From NCBI GenBank assembly GCA_003132505.1, contig PKXY01000028.1:138291-202290 (forward strand): DNA of 64,000 nucleotides, read 5' to 3'. The notes beneath the pieces were generated by a model, which was given only the letters and a program-made list of their open reading frames with translations, did not search any database and was not told the DNA's origin. This DNA is from Solirubrobacterales bacterium. GTDB lineage: Bacteria; Actinomycetota; Thermoleophilia; Solirubrobacterales; Solirubrobacteraceae. Positions 43,217-52,681 of the stretch are shown piece by piece. The position numbers and the translations under genes are program-made. Position 1 is the first letter of the stretch, and each line of letters begins with the position of its first letter.

Positions 43217-44128
43217 GTGGCACGAATCGCCGTCATCGTACTGGCGTACGACCGTCCCCAGCTTCTCACCGAGGCACTCCAGAGCGTTGCGCGGCAGACG
43301 CGAGCACCGTCGGAGGTCATCGTCATCGATGACTGCTCACCACAACCGCTGGAGCCAGCGGTGAGCATTCCAGCGGCCTTCCCGCTTCGCTTTGTCCGCC
43401 AGGCGACCAACCAGGGGCCAGCGTGCGCTGCGCGTCGGGGGCTTGAGGAGACGGACGCCGAAATGATCGCGTTCCTAAATGACGATGATCTCTGGGAGCC
43501 GGGGTTTCTCGAGCGCCTCGGCGCTGAGCTGGATGCCCATCCCGAAGCAGCGGTCGCCTTCTGCGATCATGGTGTGATCGACGCTACCGGGACTCCTGAT
43601 CGCGCGCATGGGGACCGGATGACGGCTAAATTTAAGCGTGACCGTCTCCCCGGCGGCCTCGTGGAGGACTTGCCACGCGTGGCCCTCATTGACCAGGCCA
43701 TGGCGGGCGCGTCGTTCTCAGTGACAAGGCGACGCGAACTCGACCCGCGCATCATCGCCTCCGGCGGCGAGGTATGGGATTACTTCGTGTGTCTCTGTGC
43801 CTGTCGCTCTGGACGGCCGGGCGTGTACGTGAATCAGCGACTAGGGGACTACAGGCTGTCACCTGGTGGTGTCACAGCGAACTGGGCCGATCCTCAGCGG
43901 CGAGTAGCCGCCACTGCAAGACGAATCGCAGCCGCGAGGCTGATCGTGAGGAGTCCGGGTCTGCGCTCCATCCAGCGCGAGCAGCGCCGACTCGTTTGGA
44001 CGATGTCCCTCCGCGGTGTGGTGCTCTCGCTTCAAACTCGCAGCTTCAGCGGCGCGTGCCGCGGTATTACCCAGATCGCGCAGGCGATCTGGGCCCCGCT
44101 CCGCGAGGGAGCTGCTTGCGAAAAATAG
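43217..44128 (+). CDS. GT2 family glycosyltransferase
   Basis: This 303-residue inverting GT-A enzyme has VIVLAYDRPQLLTEALQSV at its N-terminus, the nucleotide-binding VIVIDDCSP, and a metal-binding DxD-type motif in MIAFLNDDDLWEPGFLE. A C-terminal basic region without helices suggests peripheral membrane association. A GTG start is used at 43217. The donor and acceptor cannot be deduced. The gene begins a plus-strand run of five genes ending at 48125. Confidence 0.88.
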   Translation: MARIAVIVLAYDRPQLLTEALQSVARQTRAPSEVIVIDDCSPQPLEPAVSIPAAFPLRFVRQATNQGPACAARRGLEETDAEMIAFLNDDDLWEPGFLERLGAELDAHPEAAVAFCDHGVIDATGTPDRAHGDRMTAKFKRDRLPGGLVEDLPRVALIDQAMAGASFSVTRRRELDPRIIASGGEVWDYFVCLCACRSGRPGVYVNQRLGDYRLSPGGVTANWADPQRRVAATARRIAAARLIVRSPGLRSIQREQRRLVWTMSLRGVVLSLQTRSFSGACRGITQIAQAIWAPLREGAACEK

Positions 44129-44193
44129 GGCCTCAGGGCCTGCGAGGTCGGTCAGCTAGCATCAACCAGCGTGGAGAGACCACAGAGCGTCCC

Positions 44194-45459
44194 GTGGTGG
44201 TCCGTAACGCCTCCGGCGTTGTGAGCGGGCCTGACGCTGTATCGCCGCGTCCTGATCTGAACATCGCCTTCGTCACTCGGCGCGCGTGGCCTTCAGTCGG
44301 CGGCGTGGAGTCGCTCCTCCGTCATGTCGCGTTGGCACTAGCCGAGAAACACCGCGTGACGATCCTCGCGTTACGGATCGACGATGGTCCGTCTACTCGT
44401 GTGGACGAGGCGTTTGTGAGGACTCCCGGTTTCGAGTCGTTCAGCGACGGGCCCGTGCGAGTCGTTCCAGTGACGGCGCCTCGGCTACGCAAGGCGATGC
44501 TTTTCCCGCTTGTGACGCAGTTTGCGCCGATAACCGGACGGTTTGCTTATGGCCGAAGTCGATTGTTGACCGGGTGGTGGTACTCCCGAGTCGTCGGTCC
44601 CGTCATCGCGCGGCAACTCGATGGCGTCGACGTGGTGCACGCCTTTGTCTGTGATCAACTGGCCTGGGCCGCTGTGGCTGCGGCCCGCAGCGTACGGCTA
44701 CCGGTCGTTGTCACTCCGTTCGCGCATCCCGGTCAGTGGGGCGAGGATCCGGCGTCTGCGCACGCGTACCGTGCGGCCGACCGTGTCGTGGCCCTGCTCG
44801 ATGATGATGCTGCGACGTATCGCCGCCTCGGGGTCGAGGAGTCCGCGATCCGGATAATTCCGGTTTGCAGTCCGGGGGCAGCCGCGGGGGTCGGCCAACG
44901 CATTCGCGACCGACACGCCATCACTGGTCCGCTCGTCGTCTTCCTCGGTTCACGCCGCGGATACAAAGGTCACGACATCCTTGCGGCAGCGATTCCGATC
45001 GTTGCTCGCGCGCGGGACGACGTAACGTTCGCGTTTGTGGGCCCGGGAGAGTCGATGGCAGTCGCCGATGTTAAGCGTGTAATCGACGTGGGTCGCGTGA
45101 GCGACGAGGAAAAGTACGACTGGCTGGCTGCAGCGGACCTGCTTTGCCTTCCGTCGCTCGGTGAGATCTTTCCGGTCGCGATTTTGGAGGCATGGAGCGT
45201 AGGCACGCCTGCGCTCGTCTCGGACATCCCGCCGCTGATCGAGCTCGTGAACAAGGCTGGCGGCGGCCAAGCTGCTGCGCGCACCCCGGAAGCCATGGCC
45301 TCCGCCATCGTCAGCCTGCTAGCAAACCCGGCTACACCCGGCGCGATGGGTGAACGCGGGAGGCGCTGGTGGCACGCCCACGCTACTCCCAGCGCGGTTG
45401 CTGCTCAGCACGCCGAGGTCTACGCCGAACTGACATCGGGAAGCAACGCGGGGCGGTGA
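44194..45459 (+). CDS. GT4 family glycosyltransferase
   Basis: The retaining GT-B enzyme has about 421 residues. It has the acceptor-domain start LNIAFVTRRAWPSVGGVESL, the hinge region PLVVFLGSRRGYKGHDILA, and the donor-site LCLPSLGEIFPVAILEAWSV with the E-x7-E pattern. The GTG at 44194 was chosen because the long upstream frame overlaps the preceding GT2 gene; a GTG at 44221 is possible. The stop overlaps the epimerase start by 4 bases. It adds one sugar in the repeat unit or side chain. Confidence 0.88.
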   Translation: MVVRNASGVVSGPDAVSPRPDLNIAFVTRRAWPSVGGVESLLRHVALALAEKHRVTILALRIDDGPSTRVDEAFVRTPGFESFSDGPVRVVPVTAPRLRKAMLFPLVTQFAPITGRFAYGRSRLLTGWWYSRVVGPVIARQLDGVDVVHAFVCDQLAWAAVAAARSVRLPVVVTPFAHPGQWGEDPASAHAYRAADRVVALLDDDAATYRRLGVEESAIRIIPVCSPGAAAGVGQRIRDRHAITGPLVVFLGSRRGYKGHDILAAAIPIVARARDDVTFAFVGPGESMAVADVKRVIDVGRVSDEEKYDWLAAADLLCLPSLGEIFPVAILEAWSVGTPALVSDIPPLIELVNKAGGGQAAARTPEAMASAIVSLLANPATPGAMGERGRRWWHAHATPSAVAAQHAEVYAELTSGSNAGR

Positions 45460-46349
45460 CGCGAGCCGTCGTACTAGGAGCGAGCGGATTCCTCGGAAGC
45501 TGGGTAGCCCGCGCACTCGTATCGCTTGACATCCCAGTCATCACAGTCGGCCGGAGGACATCGGACGAGACTCGTCGGCTCGACGTTGAAGCTGACATCC
45601 TCGATCTCGACCTCGTCGGTATCTGCGACGACGCGGACGTGATCTTTGACCTGGCCGGAACTGGTGACGTTCCGCGATCACTAAGCGAGCCTGCTGTCGA
45701 CCTCCGCGCGAACCTGCAGACGACCGTTGCCGTGCTCGATGCGGCACGCCGAGCGACGGATCCTCCCCGGGTTGTCCTGGTGTCCTCCGCGGCCGTTTAC
45801 GGGGAAAGCGTCACCGTGCCGATGGCCGAAGACCACCCTCTCCTGCCGATCTCACCTTACGGCGTGTCGAAACTGGCCGCCGAGCACTACCTCAGGGTCT
45901 TTCATCGACTATATGGCTTGCGCGGAATAGCAGTACGTCCGTTCTCCGTGTATGGGCCGGGCCAGCGAAAGCTCGTCGTGTATGACCTGCTGAAGCGCAT
46001 TGTCGATGGTGAAAGACCGTTGCGAATCTTGGCTCCTGCGGACGTGACGCGGGACTTCGTGTACGTCGAAGACGTCGCGGCGGCGATTGTGGCGCTGGCG
46101 CGCGACGCGCCCGCCAAAGGCGAGGCCTACAACCTGGCATCCGGCCACGCAACGTCGCTTCGAGAGCTCGCCGATGCGCTTCTTGTTGCCAGCGGTGTTG
46201 CGAGTGCGGCGGTGTTTGTGGGCGATCAGGATCCTGGGAACCCAGCTCATTGGTGCGGCGACACATCCAAGGCAGCGTCGCTCGGCGTTACTCTCGACAC
46301 TACACTCGCGCGCGGTCTGGCAAAGACGGTTCAATGGATCGCGATGTGA
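45456..46349 (+). CDS. NAD-dependent epimerase/dehydratase (extended SDR)
   Basis: The 297-residue enzyme has a Rossmann motif VVLGASGFLGSWVARAL, the catalytic SSAAVYGES and YGVSKLAAEHYL (YxxxK), and the substrate-domain VRPFSVYGPGQR. It converts a nucleotide sugar, by epimerisation or dehydration, to supply a donor for the neighbouring transferases; the exact sugar is not readable. The GTG at 45456 overlaps the upstream stop (GTGA), and the 3' end overlaps the next glycosyltransferase. Confidence 0.88.
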   Translation: MTRAVVLGASGFLGSWVARALVSLDIPVITVGRRTSDETRRLDVEADILDLDLVGICDDADVIFDLAGTGDVPRSLSEPAVDLRANLQTTVAVLDAARRATDPPRVVLVSSAAVYGESVTVPMAEDHPLLPISPYGVSKLAAEHYLRVFHRLYGLRGIAVRPFSVYGPGQRKLVVYDLLKRIVDGERPLRILAPADVTRDFVYVEDVAAAIVALARDAPAKGEAYNLASGHATSLRELADALLVASGVASAAVFVGDQDPGNPAHWCGDTSKAASLGVTLDTTLARGLAKTVQWIAM

Positions 46350-47392
46350 CGGAGAGGAGCGAAGGCAACTTGACGATCTCGATCGCTATGGCAACATACA
46401 ATGGCGAAGCGTTCATCGAGCAGCAACTCTCAAGTATCGCAGAGCAGACATATGCGCCAAGTGAACTGGTCATCTCTGACGATGGTTCCAGCGATCGTAC
46501 GGTCAACATTCTGACCGCCTTCGCGCATGAGGCGCCATGGCCGGTTCGCATTCAACGTCGTGCGAGCAGGCTCGGGTACAGTGAGAACTTCATCCACACG
46601 GTGTCCCGCTGCCAGTGCGAGATCGTAGCGCTCGCCGATCAAGACGACGTGTGGATGCCGAACAAGGTCGACCGGTGCGTGCAGGAGTTCCGAGCCGCAC
46701 CACACGTGGCGCTCGTGCACCACGCCAGCGCAGTGATCGCGCCGAGTGGAGTGCGCACGGACGAGACACTCGGTCCGGCCAGGACACGTGTGGTCCCGCA
46801 CTTACAGGTGCGAACGTACGTGGCCCCACTCGGGCATGCACTGGTGTTCAAGCGTAGATTGGCGACCGGCGCGAATTCGGCGCGACGGCCGCAGTCTCGT
46901 ATGGGGGGTGGTCTCATGACACATGACGAGTGGATCCACTTCTTAGGCTTCTGTGCCGGGCCTGTCGCCGAGCTCGCTGAGCCTCTGGTCCTGCACCGCC
47001 GCCATGATGCCAACACATCGATTGTGAGGAGAGATGGCCTCGGGGCCCGCATTGGGCGAGTCGACCCGCAGCGGCACCGAGATCAGCTTCGCTATGCGTC
47101 CAGCTGCGACCAGGAAAACGCGGAGTTCGTGGCAAGTATGATGCGAGCCGAAGATACGGCTGACATCGCCGGGCCCCTCGGGGAGGCATCAGTATTCTTT
47201 CGCGCGCGTAGTGAGCTCTTGGCGTCGCGCGCTGCGTTGTCGTCGCTCGGTCGTGGCCGGAGAACAGCTGGAGTAGTGCGCCTGCTGCTTAAGGGCGCAT
47301 ATCGTGTAGGCGCACCATTGGGGCCGCGCGCTCTTATGCGTGATATGGCCGGAATGATTGAACGTCGAGTGGAGGACGAACCGGATGAGTGA
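46346..47392 (+). CDS. GT2 family glycosyltransferase (rhamnosyltransferase-like)
   Basis: The GT-A enzyme has about 349 residues. It has ISIAMATYNGEAFIEQQLSS, LVISDDGSSDRTV and the donor-site IVALADQDDVWMPNKVDR, a pattern common in rhamnosyltransferases. The GTG at 46346 makes the 4-base overlap usual for this cluster; an ATG at 46334 is the alternative. The C-terminal half is basic and may touch the membrane. It overlaps the methyltransferase gene by 8 bases, so the two are likely expressed together. Confidence 0.85.
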   Translation: MTERSEGNLTISIAMATYNGEAFIEQQLSSIAEQTYAPSELVISDDGSSDRTVNILTAFAHEAPWPVRIQRRASRLGYSENFIHTVSRCQCEIVALADQDDVWMPNKVDRCVQEFRAAPHVALVHHASAVIAPSGVRTDETLGPARTRVVPHLQVRTYVAPLGHALVFKRRLATGANSARRPQSRMGGGLMTHDEWIHFLGFCAGPVAELAEPLVLHRRHDANTSIVRRDGLGARIGRVDPQRHRDQLRYASSCDQENAEFVASMMRAEDTADIAGPLGEASVFFRARSELLASRAALSSLGRGRRTAGVVRLLLKGAYRVGAPLGPRALMRDMAGMIERRVEDEPDE

Positions 47393-48125
47393 CGTCGATG
47401 ACGCCGGAGAGCGAGTCGACCTGACACGAGAAGATTTCGATCGCGCCGCCGACACATTCCGCGGAGCGCCTCATCAACATGTCTTGCGCGAGCATCTCGA
47501 GCGCTATCGGTGGGTACGGGAGCGTGTTTCAGGTCGTGTGCTGGATGTTGCTTGCGGCACAGGATATGGGACCGGATATCTTAGTGAGACCTGCGAGGCG
47601 GTTGGATTCGACCGAGATCCAACCGCTTTGGCACGGGCGGCTGTCAGAGCTCCGGCCGCAGAATTCATTCAAGGTGACTTACCGCACCTGCCTTTCGAGG
47701 ATGCGTCGTTCGATTTCGCCGTCTCGTTCGAGACGATTGAGCATGTTGATGATGACCTTACGTTCCTCAGGCAATTGAGGCGAGTCGTACGACCGAATGG
47801 GGGAGTCGTTGTCTCTTCCCCGGTTCGGGAGCGACCGTATCTGGTGCGCCCGCCAAATCAGTGGCACGTTCGCGAGTACACGCCATCCGAACTCGAGAGC
47901 GCTCTGCGGAAGACCGGCTTCGTTCCCGTCGGCTGTTTCGGCCAGGGCATCAGATCGTCGAGATTCGCCGCGGTTCAAGCGGAGCGGGTGCTGTACCGGC
48001 TTCCGCAGTTGTGTCGACCGGGTCGATGGTGGGATCGTATGATTCATGGCAACGATGAAGTAGAGGTGGTTCGGGCTAAACGGCGGCCGAAAATCGTGAT
48101 CTTCATCTGTCGCACTAACGAATGA
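47385..48125 (+). CDS. Class I SAM-dependent methyltransferase (Methyltransf_11 type)
   Basis: The 246-residue methyltransferase has motif I RVLDVACGTGYGTGYL, acidic motif II AVGFDRDPTAL, and ASFDFAVSFETIEHVDDD plus LRRVVRPNGGVVVSSP, typical of small-molecule methyltransferases. The ATG at 47385 is preceded by GGAGG at a good distance. It is the last gene of a plus-strand operon. It probably methylates the sugar added by its neighbours or caps the chain. Confidence 0.88.
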   Translation: MSDVDDAGERVDLTREDFDRAADTFRGAPHQHVLREHLERYRWVRERVSGRVLDVACGTGYGTGYLSETCEAVGFDRDPTALARAAVRAPAAEFIQGDLPHLPFEDASFDFAVSFETIEHVDDDLTFLRQLRRVVRPNGGVVVSSPVRERPYLVRPPNQWHVREYTPSELESALRKTGFVPVGCFGQGIRSSRFAAVQAERVLYRLPQLCRPGRWWDRMIHGNDEVEVVRAKRRPKIVIFICRTNE

Positions 48126-48983
48126 TGAGCACGGCGGAACGCGATTGGGCGGTAGTGGTTGACCATTACGCGACGGTGGCGATCGCGGTGGCGGCGCGCG
48201 GGATGGACCAATTGCTCACGAAACCTCAGAGCAGCAGTCGAGCAATGGGGCTAAGCGACGGCCGACTAGCCTCGGTCCGCGGTTAGGGCGTTGAGGGTCG
48301 GTTTGAGGGTGCTCGGCGGATGGTCTGGTCGAGGTGGCCCTTGAGTCCCTCGCGGTCGGCGAGGCGTCGAAGGTCTAGGACGCGCGACTCGACCCCGATG
48401 ATTTCAGTCTGTGACAATCGGCGGCGGATGGTGACTTGGTCGTCGTTTTCAACGATGCCGCGACCACAGTGTCGTCAACGTGCGCAGCGAAGAGCCAAAC
48501 GCGTCGTTACCACATCCAGCTTGAAAGGTGCGAACGGGACCGTGGGCAAGATGCCGGCGTAGCCCGTGTGCATCGGTCGAGCCCGAATGAAGCGCCCTAA
48601 ATGAGCAGCGCGCGCTAACCAAATGGTACGGACGAGGAAGTCAGACATTGGGGGCAAGCCTATCCATCTATCCGCCGTGTGGGCTTGCGGTTCAGCGACA
48701 AACCATCCACCAGCAGTTGTGCGTGCACTCGTCGGTAGCCCAGGCTGGGCGCTTCAGAGACATCGCTCGGGGTGCGTCGCGGAGCGGTACGTCACCTCCG
48801 GCGACACAAACGTCCCGACGCAGCGTCGAGCGATGCTGCAGAGCGAGTGAGTGTTGCATCGGCGCGGACAAGCCGCGCGTGCCGTGGAGCGTCCTTGGCG
48901 GTGCACGGCTTGTGCGGCCGAAACCGGAGCAGTGTAAGCAGGTGCCTGGTGTGCCGTGCGGCGCGGCCGATTGCCGCGGCCGT
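48126..48983. other. Gene-poor stretch, possible decayed gene
   Basis: About 860 bases hold only weak open frames. On the minus strand, fragments in different frames look protein-like (48475-48657, with GILPTVPFAPFKLDVVTT, and about 48290-48460, with QTEIIGVESRVLDLRRLADR), as if a gene had decayed through frameshifts, but no family is recognised. No RNA gene is seen. Confidence 0.3.
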
Positions 48984-49994
48984 TCACCAACCGGCAAGGC
49001 GCAAGACGCGCTGCGTCCAGCGAATACGCGGCTGCAGCGAGCGAGCCTGTGTGCGGGCCAGCCAACGGAACACGCAACGTTCCATTCGAGAGCGCGGATC
49101 GGCTATCAGTGTCGCCGGGACAGACCGTCCGAGCGCGCGCGCGCGCTTCTCCCACCCACCGTCCCAAAGGTCGACTCGGCGGAAGCGTTCGGCGCCATGC
49201 TGTCGAAGGAGGTCAATCACGCGCTCGTCTGTCGGGTAGGCATCCTGCGGAGCGACTGCTAACAAATCAATGTGGCCATCTGAAGTATAGCTAGCGAACC
49301 ACTCCTCGCGGACACAGTGCCGCTCCGTCGGCGAGATGGCGTCCATATGGTGGTACTGGCGATAGATTTGGATCGGTCGCTTTCTGGGATGCTCGATGCG
49401 CTCCTGTGCTTGATACCAGCGCTGCTTCGCTCGCATCCGTTCCCAGTCGAGGTATTGAAGGTGGATGACCTTCGGCCCGTCGAGGTCGACGGTTGCGCCG
49501 GCTGTGCTGTGCGGTAGGCGCGGACCGTGCATGTCGTGTGCGCTAAAAGGCGAGCCGTCATCCACAAACATAAACTCGAGCCGCGCCGCGGGAATCCATG
49601 CGCGAGGCTCATTAGGTAGCACATTTATCCATCGCATCCGCGCCAGGGTACCCGGTGGAGCGATGAGGAACTCACGCATTTGGTCATCGTGCCAGGCGTC
49701 TGACGCGATGAACTCATCAGCGTCGAGGGCGACGAGGACCCGCGGTCCAGGGACTAAAGTACGAGCGGCGTCGACGAGGGTAGCTCGATGGATCTGGTAG
49801 CTCGGCTGTGGCACCCGTGTGAGGTGAACCTTGGGGAACCGCTGCGCAATCTGCGCCGACCCGTCGTCGGAGGCATGGTCCAGAACGACAATGGCGTCGG
49901 CCCACATCGATGCAGCACGTAAGAACCGATCTAGCACCCAAGCTTCGTTGCGAACCGGCGTGAGGCATACGAGTTTCCGATCGCGTTCGGTCAT
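48984..49994 (-). CDS. GT2-like glycosyltransferase
   Basis: The 336-residue enzyme has a GT-A fold start (KLVCLTPVRNEAWVLDRFL), nucleotide-binding IVVLDHASDDGS and the metal site VALDADEFI. A lysine/arginine-rich helix region (ERMRAKQRWYQAQERI) follows. It resembles the family 2/92-like transferases that handle lipooligosaccharide cores. ATG at 49994. It is followed at 42 bases by the acyltransferase gene upstream on the same strand, which may be co-transcribed. Confidence 0.8.
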   Translation of the reverse strand: MTERDRKLVCLTPVRNEAWVLDRFLRAASMWADAIVVLDHASDDGSAQIAQRFPKVHLTRVPQPSYQIHRATLVDAARTLVPGPRVLVALDADEFIASDAWHDDQMREFLIAPPGTLARMRWINVLPNEPRAWIPAARLEFMFVDDGSPFSAHDMHGPRLPHSTAGATVDLDGPKVIHLQYLDWERMRAKQRWYQAQERIEHPRKRPIQIYRQYHHMDAISPTERHCVREEWFASYTSDGHIDLLAVAPQDAYPTDERVIDLLRQHGAERFRRVDLWDGGWEKRARALGRSVPATLIADPRSRMERCVFRWLARTQARSLQPRIRWTQRVLRLAGW

Positions 49995-50036
49995 GTGGCC
50001 ATACCTCCGAAGCGGGAGCGCAGTAAAGATGCACGC

Positions 50037-50579
50037 CTAGTGGAAGAGCCGGCGGTACGACGGCTGTAACTCCACTTGTGCGTCGGGCGAGCGCTGACCA
50101 ATTACACGCGCGGGATTTCCGGCCACCACGGTCCACGGCTCAATCATGCCATGGACGACGGCACCGGCGGCGACAACGGCACCCTCGCCGACGTCGGTCC
50201 CGGGTAGGACGATCGCACGCGATGCGATCCATACTCGGTCACCGATCACAGTGGCTTGGGTCCGGCCCTCGAAGGTGGGTGAATGCACATCGTGACCAGC
50301 CGTGAAAAGGGCAGCTTCGGGAGAGATGTTTACGCTTCCGCCAATATCGAGCGGTCCCCGGCCATCGAGCGTGACGCCTCGATTGACAATTGTGTGAGCT
50401 CCGACCGAGATGCCACCCTTTGTGGTGAGGCGAACGCCTCTCTCCAGCACTGCACCGGACGCAAGTGAGTTGCGAGCAACGTTTCGGAACGTCCACTCCC
50501 GCAGGCGGTGCATAGGGATGCGCAAAAGGCCGTTCACGGCCACGATATAGATGTCAAAGGCGCGGGCACGGAGTTGCAT
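50037..50579 (-). CDS. Hexapeptide-repeat acyltransferase (WcaF/maa type)
   Basis: The 180-residue left-handed beta-helix protein has hexapeptide turns (VRLTTKGGISVGAHTIVNRG, LDIGGSVNISPEAALFTAGH, VIGDRVWIASRAIVLPG). The catalytic-type His in FTAGHDVHSP is present, with the C-terminal VVAGNPARVIG typical of sugar O-acetyltransferases. It would form a trimer and acetylate a sugar of the polysaccharide from acetyl-CoA. The ATG at 50579 is only 54 bases from the divergent glycosyltransferase start, so they share a compact promoter region. Confidence 0.88.
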   Translation of the reverse strand: MQLRARAFDIYIVAVNGLLRIPMHRLREWTFRNVARNSLASGAVLERGVRLTTKGGISVGAHTIVNRGVTLDGRGPLDIGGSVNISPEAALFTAGHDVHSPTFEGRTQATVIGDRVWIASRAIVLPGTDVGEGAVVAAGAVVHGMIEPWTVVAGNPARVIGQRSPDAQVELQPSYRRLFH

Positions 50580-50633
50580 TCGTCATCCGGGGTTGCGAGA
50601 GGGCACGGTACTTCTAGGCCGTACGATACTGCG

Positions 50634-51851
50634 ATGACGTCCTCTCTAGGCCGACGCGCGGCACCCCCCAGCCAGGTGATCGCGGTCGCACCGTTTTCCA
50701 CGGGAGCTGCAGGGGGCGGTCCGCGGATAATGCGATCGCTGCTCGCCGAGGCGCCCGTGGCGGTCCTCGCGGTGGCGACATCTCCGCGCCTCGGTGCGCA
50801 GACGGCTTGCGTGCCGGAGGTGCACATGCCAATCCGCCCCTCGCTCGGGCGCCTTGAGACTACTCGCGCGTTTAAGGCGCTTGGGGTATTCGATGTCGCG
50901 ATGCTCGAGTCGCTCTCGCGGCGGTTGACCAGACTTGGGGAAGGACAAGCGGGGACAAGCCCGCGCGTGCGCGCAGGCTCCTTTCACGCGATTCCTCACA
51001 GCGTGGATTTCGTTGCGGTTCAGCGTGCCGCTGACCGGCTGGGACTGCCGATGTTTTTGAGCTTGCACGACGATCCAGGATACGCACTGCGGGACCGAGC
51101 AGAACGTGCGTACGCGCTTCGACACCTTGGGGCGGCATGGCTCGGGGCCCGTGAGCGGTTTGTCATCTCGGAGGACATGGGCCTAGAAATGTGCCGTCGC
51201 TACGGAGATCAGGCGTACGTGATCGTGACGGATGGACTCGACCCAGTCCGCCCGCTGCCGCGCACTGTTACTCCGGGCAGGTTATCGGTGTACTTTATGG
51301 GCGCAGCACACATTCCGTACGACGGGAACTTTCAGTGTTTGGTGGCTGCCCTGGAGCAGATGCGCGACCGTGGCATTGACGCGAGGCTCGTTACGCGCGC
51401 GGGCCACTTTCCGTTTCGATTGAAATCGCGTACTGTGCCGATCGAGCACCGTCCCTGGGCGCCGCAGTCCGATGTCGAACGCGATTTCGATGACGTCGAT
51501 CTTGCTTACATGCCGCTGCCGTTTGGCCCTGAACACGCGGACTTCGTGCGATGCAGCCTGTCGACCAAGATGGTGACGTATCTCGGCAGCGGCGTGCCAG
51601 TGCTCTTTCACGGACCGAAGCAGTCTGCGGCCGGCAATCTGCTACGTCAGGCCGGGGCCGCCTTCGAAGCCGACTCGCTCGACGCTCGCGCACTCTGTGA
51701 GATCCTCGCATTCGACCGTGATCGAGGGATCGCCATAGTCGAGAATGCGCTCCGTCTCGCGCGCGCGCGCTTCCGCCTCGCCGACATTCGCACACGGTTT
51801 TGGGCCCCGATTCTTGCGGCTGAGGACGGACGAGACCACCGGCATGGGTGA
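50634..51851 (+). CDS. GT-B type glycosyltransferase (GT4-like)
   Basis: About 405 residues. The N-terminal half has a Gly-rich start (APFSTGAAGGGPRIMRSLLA) and FLSLHDDPGYALRDRAER. The C-terminal half has LSVYFMGAAHIPYDGNFQCL and LAYMPLPFGPEHADFVRCSL before STKMVTYLGSGVPVLFHGP, in keeping with a nucleotide-sugar-binding GT-B domain. ATG at 50634; the open frame upstream is a shadow. Its stop overlaps the start of a truncated GT2 gene (ATGGGTGA), so the two were once one operon. Confidence 0.72.
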   Translation: MTSSLGRRAAPPSQVIAVAPFSTGAAGGGPRIMRSLLAEAPVAVLAVATSPRLGAQTACVPEVHMPIRPSLGRLETTRAFKALGVFDVAMLESLSRRLTRLGEGQAGTSPRVRAGSFHAIPHSVDFVAVQRAADRLGLPMFLSLHDDPGYALRDRAERAYALRHLGAAWLGARERFVISEDMGLEMCRRYGDQAYVIVTDGLDPVRPLPRTVTPGRLSVYFMGAAHIPYDGNFQCLVAALEQMRDRGIDARLVTRAGHFPFRLKSRTVPIEHRPWAPQSDVERDFDDVDLAYMPLPFGPEHADFVRCSLSTKMVTYLGSGVPVLFHGPKQSAAGNLLRQAGAAFEADSLDARALCEILAFDRDRGIAIVENALRLARARFRLADIRTRFWAPILAAEDGRDHRHG

Positions 51852-51936
51852 CAGAGGCCCGACGCGTTGGCGCGCTGGTAGTGAGTTCCCGCGCATCACG
51901 ATTGTCAGCGCATGTTTCGACCAGGAGCGCTTCACA
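51844..51936 (+). pseudogene. GT2 gene cut off after about 30 codons
   Basis: An ATG overlapping the upstream stop opens a frame that reads PRITIVSACFDQERF, the N-terminal signature of a GT2 enzyme (compare TIVIPCFNQERF in the gene at 52682-53629). Homology ends there and IS5-type transposase sequence follows in the same frame. The rest of the GT2 gene is not found downstream, so the insertion came with a deletion. Confidence 0.65.
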
Positions 51937-51951
51937 GGTGTGGGAGGACCT

Positions 51952-52480
51952 GCCGTACGGATCAAGCTGAACGCGCCCGGGGTAATCGACTGGTCGCGCG
52001 CGGCTTTCGACGGCTCCCATGTATGTGCCCTTTTGGCGGGGCTCCTGACGGGGCCATCCCCGGTTGGCCGTGCGCGCACGGGCTCCAAGCACATCTGCTC
52101 GTCGACGCAACGGGGATCCCGCTCGCGGTTGCCCTGGCCGGCGGCAACCGCAACGACATCACCCAGCCTCCGCCGCTCCTGGACGATCTTCGCGCTCCCC
52201 CGGTTGCCGGAGCAAGCACAGACGGCCGCGCCAAAAGCCCGACCAGGTTCTTGCCGATCGTGGCTACGACTTCGACACGCACCGCCGCCTGCTGCGGGTC
52301 GGGGGCATCAAACCCGTGATCGCGCGCCGCGGCAGCCGGCACGGCTCAGGCCTCGGCCGCCACGGCTGGTCGTCGAACGCGGCTTCGCGTCCCTACACAA
52401 CTTCCGCCGCCTCAGGATGCGCCACGAGCGCTCGCCCGCACTACACCCGCGCTACTCGTCCTCGCCTGCTCAATGCTTTG
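51952..52480 (+). pseudogene. IS5-family transposase remnant, frameshifted
   Basis: DDE transposase pieces are read in three frames: VIDWSRAAFDGSHV (first Asp) and GPSPVGRARTGSKH, then LLVDATGIPLAVALAGGNRN (second Asp), then VLADRGYDFDTHRRLLR and GIKPVIARRG, and finally VVERGFASLHNFRRLRMR (Glu) back in the first frame. At least three frameshifts separate them and the N-terminal domain is missing. No terminal inverted repeats were identified. The element is dead and marks a rearrangement point in the polysaccharide locus. Confidence 0.85.
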
Positions 52481-52681
52481 CGGGCGACGTCTCAACTCAT
52501 TATGAAAGCTCCTGTAAGTCGGTCTGACAGTCCACGGGCCGTGTCGCGCCGATGCGCGTTGACGTGGGTTTGTCCGCTACCACATCCCGTGTTCGTCTTC
52601 CATGCAGGCGGCAGCGAGGCGGCAGCGGGAAAAGGGCGTAGCCGCGGTTGAGCTGGCGAGCGGCCGTACGGTTCCTCAGAC

